The notes under the pieces are model-generated. The model searched no databases. It saw only the letters and a program-made list of their open reading frames with translations, and was not told the origin of the DNA. Source: Melastoma dodecandrum (lineage: Eukaryota; Streptophyta; Magnoliopsida; Myrtales; Melastomataceae). From it: a DNA stretch of 64,000 bases. This document shows, in pieces, positions 58,209 through 64,000 of the stretch. The stretch is from assembly GCA_029817715.1 (NCBI GenBank), contig JARUPY010000394.1:868001-932000 (forward strand), in the 5' to 3' direction. Each line of letters begins with the position of its first letter. Position 1 is the stretch's first letter. The position numbers were made by a program, and so were the translations under genes.

Positions 58209-59177
58209 TGATACGGGGACGGCAAGGAATAGATGATTCCTAAACCGAAAACGAATGGGGACGTCACTGGAAAGGGTGCGGAATGGAGTGACGCTCGGTA
58301 TGGACGGGAAGGTGTGTGGGGTAGGCGGCTGAATGATGAAAAGGAAGGGTTGAAATCAACCTCCACGGATACAGATGCACCACCGTGAAAGAAGACTCGG
58401 GTAGACTCGTTTGGCCGTGGATACAGATACACCACCACGAACAAGACGAGGGCGAGGCACAACACGGAGGATACAGATACACCACCACCGGTTGATACAC
58501 TCTACTCAATCCGCACTTGGAAATCCACCAAATGAAGAACGAGGTTTGAAGGAGAATTCACTCACTTCGGATAAAAGACACTAAGTCTGATAAGGGTTTA
58601 TAATTTGATTCAAAAGCTGCCGTCCAAATGAGTACAAGGTGCCCATTATATAGGGAACACCTGAAAAAGAACTTAAATGCACGAAATGAACCTAGGCTAG
58701 ATGCATGCAAGGCAAGATTCATGGACGGGCCATAATTGGCTTATTGGGAATGCAACAAAGTAGATGCAAATGCATGAATGACAAATGCATGAATGAGGAA
58801 TGCGAATTGATTCAGCTTCTTTGAGGCTCTTCATCTTCGAGACTCTTTGCTTGGTCGACTCTTCGTTGCTCAGTCGCGGATGACGTCAAGTCGCAAGTCG
58901 CACTCGTCAAGTCGACGTGCTGAATCGCACTCGTAGCTCAGTCGCAGGCGAGTAAAGTGACGCCTCTCTTGCTGCGCGTCGACGGGGATAAGTTGTCGTC
59001 CGTCGACTCTTTGCTTGGTCGACTCTTCGTTGCTCAGTCGCGGATGACGTCAAGTCGCAAGTCGCACTCGTCAAGTCGACGTGCTGAATCGCACTCGTAG
59101 CTCAGTCGCAGGCGAGTAAAGTGACGCCTCTCTTGCTGCGCGTCGACGGGGATAAGTTGTCGTCCGTCTTTGTATCA
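58209..59177 (-). repeat. 5' LTR of the young gypsy element
   Basis: 969 bp, the same as 52961-53928 except for about three changes (GCAAATGCATG versus GCAAAATATG near 58765, and one G/A at 58998). It carries the 164-bp duplication at 58841-59004 and 59005-59168. The TATA-like CTATATAATGGG on the minus strand at about 58642-58653 should drive transcription of the element. Confidence 0.95.
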
Positions 59178-59182
59178 GTCTT

Positions 59183-60110
59183 TAAGATAACAATCTCGTT
59201 CTGAATGATATGAAAATCGACATATGTTGCACCTGAAATAGCAATCCTTTGACTATTGTCCAACTTTTCTACAAATACAGCAACTACCTTCGGAATTTTC
59301 AGATCTACTCCAGGAATGGTCTTCTCTATTGCGGAATTAGCTTGCTGTATGTCCTCTACCTCTTCCTCGAGAACGGCCTCCACGTCCACGACCATAAAAT
59401 TCTCTATTGTTGTTCACAGTACGCTCCATATGCTCCAACTTCTTTTATGAAACATTTAACTTCATTTGAAAAGCTTTCAACGGGAGTTGAGTACTTACTC
59501 TTCTTTCGTGTGCTTCAAGAGAACCCATTAGCTCATACACAGAAATTTCTCCCAGATTCTTCGTTTCTTCAATCACAGCAACAACGTGCTCAAACTTCTA
59601 CGGCAGGCTTCTAAACACTTTCTCCACAAACTTCTGGTCGGAAACTTCATCACCGCGACACTTGATTTGATTCATTATTTTTACAACTCTTGAGAAGAAA
59701 TCTTTCATCGTTTCGGACTACTTCATGGCCAAGTTGTCAAAATCCCTCCACAAGCCTTAAAGCTTGATGGAAATTAATTTCTCCAAGCCTTGAAACTCTT
59801 TCTTTGGACGCTCCATGCTTCTTTCTCCTTCTTGAGACCTTAAAGCCTCGGATAAATCGTCTTACTTATGAAATTTTGCAAGATTCGCAACGTCATCGCA
59901 TTTTTCATCACATTTTCTTTTGCCTTCTTTTCTTGTGCTCCAACACCTTCTTCCTCACTTGATGAGTCGTCATTTTCTTCAAACCTTCATCAACAATTCT
60001 CCACAAATCTTGGGAGAGAAAATTAGTCTCCATTTGCGAACTCCAATAATCATAGTGCTTCTCCATCAAAGATCGGGATATGGCTGAGCGGGTAGGAAAA
60101 GAACATGCTG
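59183..60110 (-). pseudogene. gag of copia E
   Basis: Minus-strand copy of the copia D gag: HYDYWSSQMETNFLSQDLW-like text near 60070-60010, EEGVGAQEKKAKENVMKNAM near 59960-59900, then the KEFQGLEKLISIKL stretch and VVDVEAVLEEEVEDIQQANS (59395-59340), which in D is VVDVEAVLKEEVEDVHRANS (50315-50375). It ends at the gypsy insertion and resumes at 52955. Frameshifts and stops are frequent. Confidence 0.82.
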
Positions 60111-60149
60111 TTTGAAGATGTAGCTATGATCTTGCTGCGACAAAAAATT

Positions 60150-60518
60150 TGTTGGAGTTGTTTGGAAAACGGTGCTTTGCTATATCACAGGAATGGTTTG
60201 CGGAACTGCTGCGACATAGTGAAGTATTTTTCGAAATAAGGAACAAGGGAATTTGAAGAGGATATTTTGGCTAATTGCGGTGCCTTCTTTCTTTTCTTAC
60301 GACCAGAATACCTTCTTGGTCTTTCTCTTACTCTCTTACGTCATTTGGAGTTTGCTACTCCGTATATATAGTCCTAGGAAAGATCTAGAGCAAGCATTTA
60401 CTCTACCATAATTCCTAGATCATACTTTCTTCTAGATCCTAGGCCATTAACATCATCCAACTTCTAAGACCACTAAGCACACTTAATAAAATTACAAATT
60501 ACAAAATGACATTTAACA
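60150..60518 (-). repeat. 5' LTR of copia E
   Basis: 369 bp on the minus strand, TGTTAAATGTC...CTCCAACA, matching copia D LTR (49304-49673) at roughly 80-85% by eye. The primer site next to it has decayed (TTTTTTGTCGCAGC instead of TTGGTATCAGAGC). Confidence 0.83.
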
Positions 60519-61740
60519 ACATCAAGCAAAGACAATTTTCTTATTGATTCATATGCACACGCTATTTCATTTTCTCATGATTATCATAAGGAAATTTCTT
60601 CAGAAAATTTACACTTTGAGCAACTAGGTATTCACCTCTGATACAACAGCTTGATTATAAAACAGACCTAAAAGTGTAAAGCTCGAGAAAAGAAGTTATT
60701 TATCAGGAGTGGTCGGGGGACTTGGAACTAAGTTCCAAGATTTCAAGAAAGATGCCACATGAAAAGTGCAAACCTAGACTCATCAAATAAGGTAATATAT
60801 CCGGTTGAAAGTTGCATGCGTGTCTGGCTAAAACAAATAGTGGAGCTCACCGATGAAACTCGTATTACCGAGGAACCAACTAAATCTTCGAATTAGCAGG
60901 CCATTAGCATAAACTTCTTCACAGTCAATATGATTGAACAAGACATGTGGGCAGAATTGGCAGTGATTATTGTCGGCGGGACAATGCTACCTTGCCTACG
61001 CCTGCTCTGTTACCAGCGAGTGACATCACCTGACAACACCGGGCTAACCAGAATTAATACAAGATAATAACGGTCCCAAATTAGGGAGAAGCCATCCATT
61101 TGTGGCCTGTCACTCGTGTGAAATGCACTGGACATATTCAGGTGCTTTAATCAGAATCGCTGCTCTTGTCTAGAAATCTTTTTCTTAAACTTCACCTGTC
61201 CAATGGAAATATTACAGAAGTATAATATGATCCAAATCCAAATCACAGGATAGAAATTACTGAAGTATGCCTTCTCGACGAGCAGAATTAGTTCCACGGA
61301 ACAGACTGTTGGGCCTAACAAGAATGAACGGCGGAAGGGTAAAATACTGCAACATCACTGAGAGACAGGAAATGTCATCCACGCTTTGACCAACAAAAGC
61401 TGCTGCAGGTTGCTGACGCAGAGAGCAATGGTCTGCAGCAAGAATGCGTCAGCCAAGACACGTCATGCAAAGTGGCTGGAAATCTTCACCACAACTGCGG
61501 CCAGAGATCCATCAGAATTATTTTCATCACTCACGATTGCATAAAATCTAAGAAACCGCCATCTTGGACGTATCAGCCGGAGTGAATCTGAGACTCACTG
61601 TGAGAAAGAGAGAAACAGAGGGGCAGAGACGAGCGTGACGAAGGACGGCAACCACAACAGCAGGAGGAGAAACCGAGAGCAGATGGTAGTAAGGAAGGAG
61701 AGGAGTTTGGAAACAATAAGTTCGGCCGTTCGGGTACATT
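60519..61740 (-). other. Unassigned stretch, possible remnant of a host gene 5' end
   Basis: On the minus strand 61740-61540 is CT-rich, like a 5' leader, and reaches an ATG in CCAAGATGGCGG (61566-61555), but the frame closes within a few codons. A second minus-strand stretch (60985-60860) is open for about 40 codons with EEVYANGLLIRRFSWFLG followed by NTSFIG and a GTGAGC donor-like site. I do not recognise either, so this is only a hint of exons. Confidence 0.25.
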
Positions 61741-62785
61741 ATTATTATTATTAAATTATTAACATATCGAAACTAAAAGCTATTCTATTTTTAAAATATT
61801 AAAATAACAGATAAACAATATTATCATATTATAATTAATTTTATTAAGAATTTAAATGGATTATAATTTAGAGTATATAAACCCATTTCCATTTAAACAC
61901 AAATATTTAAAGGCTAATTATCCTCAAAATTTATTTTTCAAATTGAAAAGGAGTCTTATTAATTTATATTTAAATAGAATTTTCATAAGGATTAATTGAC
62001 AAGTAAAAAAGATCTTCAAATCATGTTGACCCTAGCACATAATTTCACGTTTTATGAAATTTCTTATTTTTAGTTTTAAATTAAAAAAAGTAAAACAAAA
62101 TAATAATTTTTATTAACAATAACAAATATTAGATAATAAATTTATTCGCAATAAATTAAATTTTCTTTCTTTTTATTTTAAGCGAATCTTACTCTTGTGG
62201 CACAAATATAAAATAATAATTGACTATTAGCCAGAATCAATTGAATCAAAGTTTAATAATTTTATTAATTTATTATATGTTAAAATATAGGGATCTATTA
62301 TATTTAAGTTAATATGTTAATATACTAAAAATAAAAATTGATTTTTTGAGAAAAGCGAATCAAAACTTTTTTTTATGTAAGGATCTCATTAAAATAATTA
62401 CATAGAAGAATATAAATAATTTTTCAATAGGATAATTTTTATCGTTAATTTTTTTTATTATTTAACTAGATATTATAATATAAACAATATTTGGATTAAA
62501 AATTATACATTTAATCAAATAATCCTTGATAAAGATATGTAAAATATACATACTTATTAAATTTTATCAAGAGAATTTGAATAATAAACAATAAATCTGT
62601 AAGTCTATCTCTTTCTAATTTTAAACAAGTAAAACCTTTCATTTAACAAAATATCATTTTAAAAATTTAAAAAAATATTTTATTCTATTATCCTAAATTT
62701 ACTAAATGTAATTTTCTCATTTTATTATTCAAAGACTAATTCAGAATTAGTTATGGAGAAATGATTCAAAGACTAAAATTTTCTC
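61741..62785. other. Extremely AT-rich spacer
   Basis: About one kilobase made nearly entirely of A/T runs, with long ATTAATTA- and TAATAATA-type text. No gene, terminal repeat or family motif is seen. Confidence 0.7.
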
Positions 62786-63429
62786 TCAGCCTTTATAATT
62801 TCTTCGCTTGTTAGTGTATTTCTCTTCATTTTTTAAGGTTACGCCCGCTATTTGTTTTTCTAGTGTCTTCTGATTAGCTAACAAATTTTCTAAATCTTCC
62901 AGCGACGGCGGCTTGGGCCACCCTTGCACCGCCGTAATAAATCCTCTGTATTCTGGCCTTAACCCATGGATAATTATGTTCCTCATCCTATCATCACTTA
63001 TTATGGATCCTAGGTCTAACTTTGAAATCTCCTGACATATTGACTTTTCTTTAGTGAAAAACTGACTTATTCCTAATTCTCCTTGCCTAACCGCCAGAAT
63101 ATCATTTTCTAACAACTGAAGCCTCATGCCATTTTTCTTTGAGAACCTAGTTACTAAAATATCCAAGGCATCCTTTGGAATAGTAACGTACCTTATATGC
63201 TCAAGCATTTCTTCCTCTTTAGTGGTTTTTATGGCGAATATGGCCTTCCCTGCCTTCATCCGCCATTTCCTCAATGCGGCAGCATTCTCCTCTGATGGGG
63301 TCGTCACACTTCCGCCAATAATCTCCTAGAGATATTCGCCTTGGAGATAGGACTCCGTGCACGTCTTTACGTGCTATAATTTTGGATATTTAGTTTCTTC
63401 ATCATGTCGATGGTATTAAATTCCGCCAT
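62786..63429 (-). pseudogene. Copia F gag fragment
   Basis: Starts at the ATG at 63429 (MAEFNTIDMMKKLNIQNYST). After a stop and a one-base shift the copia capsid follows: ESYLQGEYL-EIIGGSVTTP, ALRKWRMKAGKAIFAIKTT, MLEHIRYVTIPKDALDIL, RLQLLENDILAVRQGELGIS and the ILHGLRPEYRGFITAVQGWP-like IIIHGLRPEYRGFI. It closes with NLLANQKTLEKQIAG and RNYKG, before where a zinc knuckle would lie. No pol follows; AT-rich sequence begins at 62785. It is a truncated gag of a sixth copia copy. Confidence 0.85.
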
Positions 63430-63520
63430 ACCGAACTAGACTTCTGGAAGCGTAGCCTGATCCCCGACCTATGCCCGACGCAATCCCGGATTGTAGCTTT
63501 CTCCACAGAACATCGGCAGT

Positions 63521-63636
63521 ATTTTGGCAGAACTTCCGCTTGACTTCTGCAGAACCTCTGTTGTACTTTTGCGGAACCTCCGTGCGACTTCTACTGAACC
63601 TCCATTAGACTTCGGCAGAACCTCCGCTAGACTTCG
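63521..63636. repeat. 22-bp minisatellite, five copies
   Basis: Copies at 63521-63542, 63543-63564, 63565-63586, 63587-63608 and 63609-63630, plus a partial ACTTCG. Consensus is close to ACTTCTGCAGAACCTCCGTTAG. It lies about 90 bases upstream of the copia F gag start, in the expected leader. Confidence 0.85.
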
Positions 63637-64000
63637 ACACTGAACGCCTGATGACAAATATTGAACCTTGACCTTCGAAGATATGACTTTGACAGGTATT
63701 TTACTTTCTTATAATTATTATTTTTTATTCAATTTCGATTCAGTTTGGGTTGATTTGCAATGGGTAGATTGGAATGTTATAGCATATTATAATTTATGAC
63801 CCCCTAAAAGGAAAATCATTACAAATATAATTTTTAATATAAAACCATATATTATGTGGTTTAATAATCTCATTATAAAGATTTAGGCAACTAAATATTG
63901 TGAGATTATCTTTCCAAGTTTATTTTTAGAAACAAAATATATTTATGATATCCTGCAGCAATGTTACACTGGAACAGGATGAAATATCTAATCAAATATT
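63637..64000. other. AT-rich end of the window
   Basis: I see no gene, repeat or regulatory site that I can support here. Confidence 0.6.

Larger units (their letters stand above)
52961..59177 (-). mobile_element. Young Ty3/gypsy element, nearly intact
   Basis: A 6217-bp minus-strand element with LTRs of 968 and 969 bp and 5-bp target duplications GTCTT at 52956-52960 and 59178-59182. It has the primer site at 58194-58205, one gag-pol frame and a polypurine tract (AATAAGGGGAGGA on the minus strand, 53929-53941). By eye the two LTRs differ at only about three positions, so the insertion is recent. It lies inside copia E. Pol resembles plant chromoviruses of the Galadriel/CRM type, but I see no chromodomain after the GPF module. 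Confidence 0.95.

Overview
The window is nuclear DNA of a flowering plant, most likely a eudicot. It is filled by Ty1/copia and Ty3/gypsy LTR retrotransposons with primer-binding sites matching plant initiator tRNA-Met, and between them lie broken, intron-containing plant genes. The species cannot be determined from the sequence. I see no intact host gene, no rRNA or tRNA gene, no CRISPR array and nothing prokaryotic.

Layout. 0-4.0 kb: AT-rich non-coding DNA with LTR-like pieces and degenerate repeats. 4.5-7.7 kb: a decayed copia element on + interrupted by a solo LTR (TSD GATAT). 8.8-9.4 kb: a leucine-rich-repeat gene fragment on -. 10.41-21.46 kb: a complete but inactive Sirevirus (SIRE/Maximus-type copia, -) with 2-kb LTRs, TSD CCAAC, multiplied polypurine tracts and an envelope-like extra ORF. 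22.4-36.1 kb: a broken ABC transporter gene (TAP/ABCB27-like half transporter, +). A second Sirevirus (23.06-31.93 kb, TSD GTTGG) sits in it exactly at an exon/intron junction, and a block with a Tudor-SN (TSN) gene fragment has replaced its middle exons. 36.4-36.9 kb: eIF3m fragment on -. 37.5-42.4 kb: an Ale-like copia (-) splitting an F-box-associated gene (37.4-43.1 kb). 44.1-44.7 kb: fragment of a plant repeat-associated protein. 44.8-47.25 kb: the 3' part of an old gypsy element on +. 48.9-60.5 kb: a nest made of a copia copy on + (49.3-52.55 kb) facing a same-family copia on - (60.5 to 52.56 kb), the latter split by a young gypsy element (52.96-59.18 kb, TSD GTCTT) with almost identical LTRs and two nonsense codons. 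61.7-62.8 kb: extremely AT-rich spacer. 62.8-63.65 kb: copia gag fragment with a 22-bp repeat in its leader.

Order of events that can be read from nesting: the host genes decayed and were invaded by the Sireviruses and the Ale-like element; the D/E copia pair is older than the 6.2-kb gypsy inside E; the gypsy element is the youngest insertion. The genes do not form a working pathway. The window records repeated insertion into, and fragmentation of, what was once a gene-bearing stretch.
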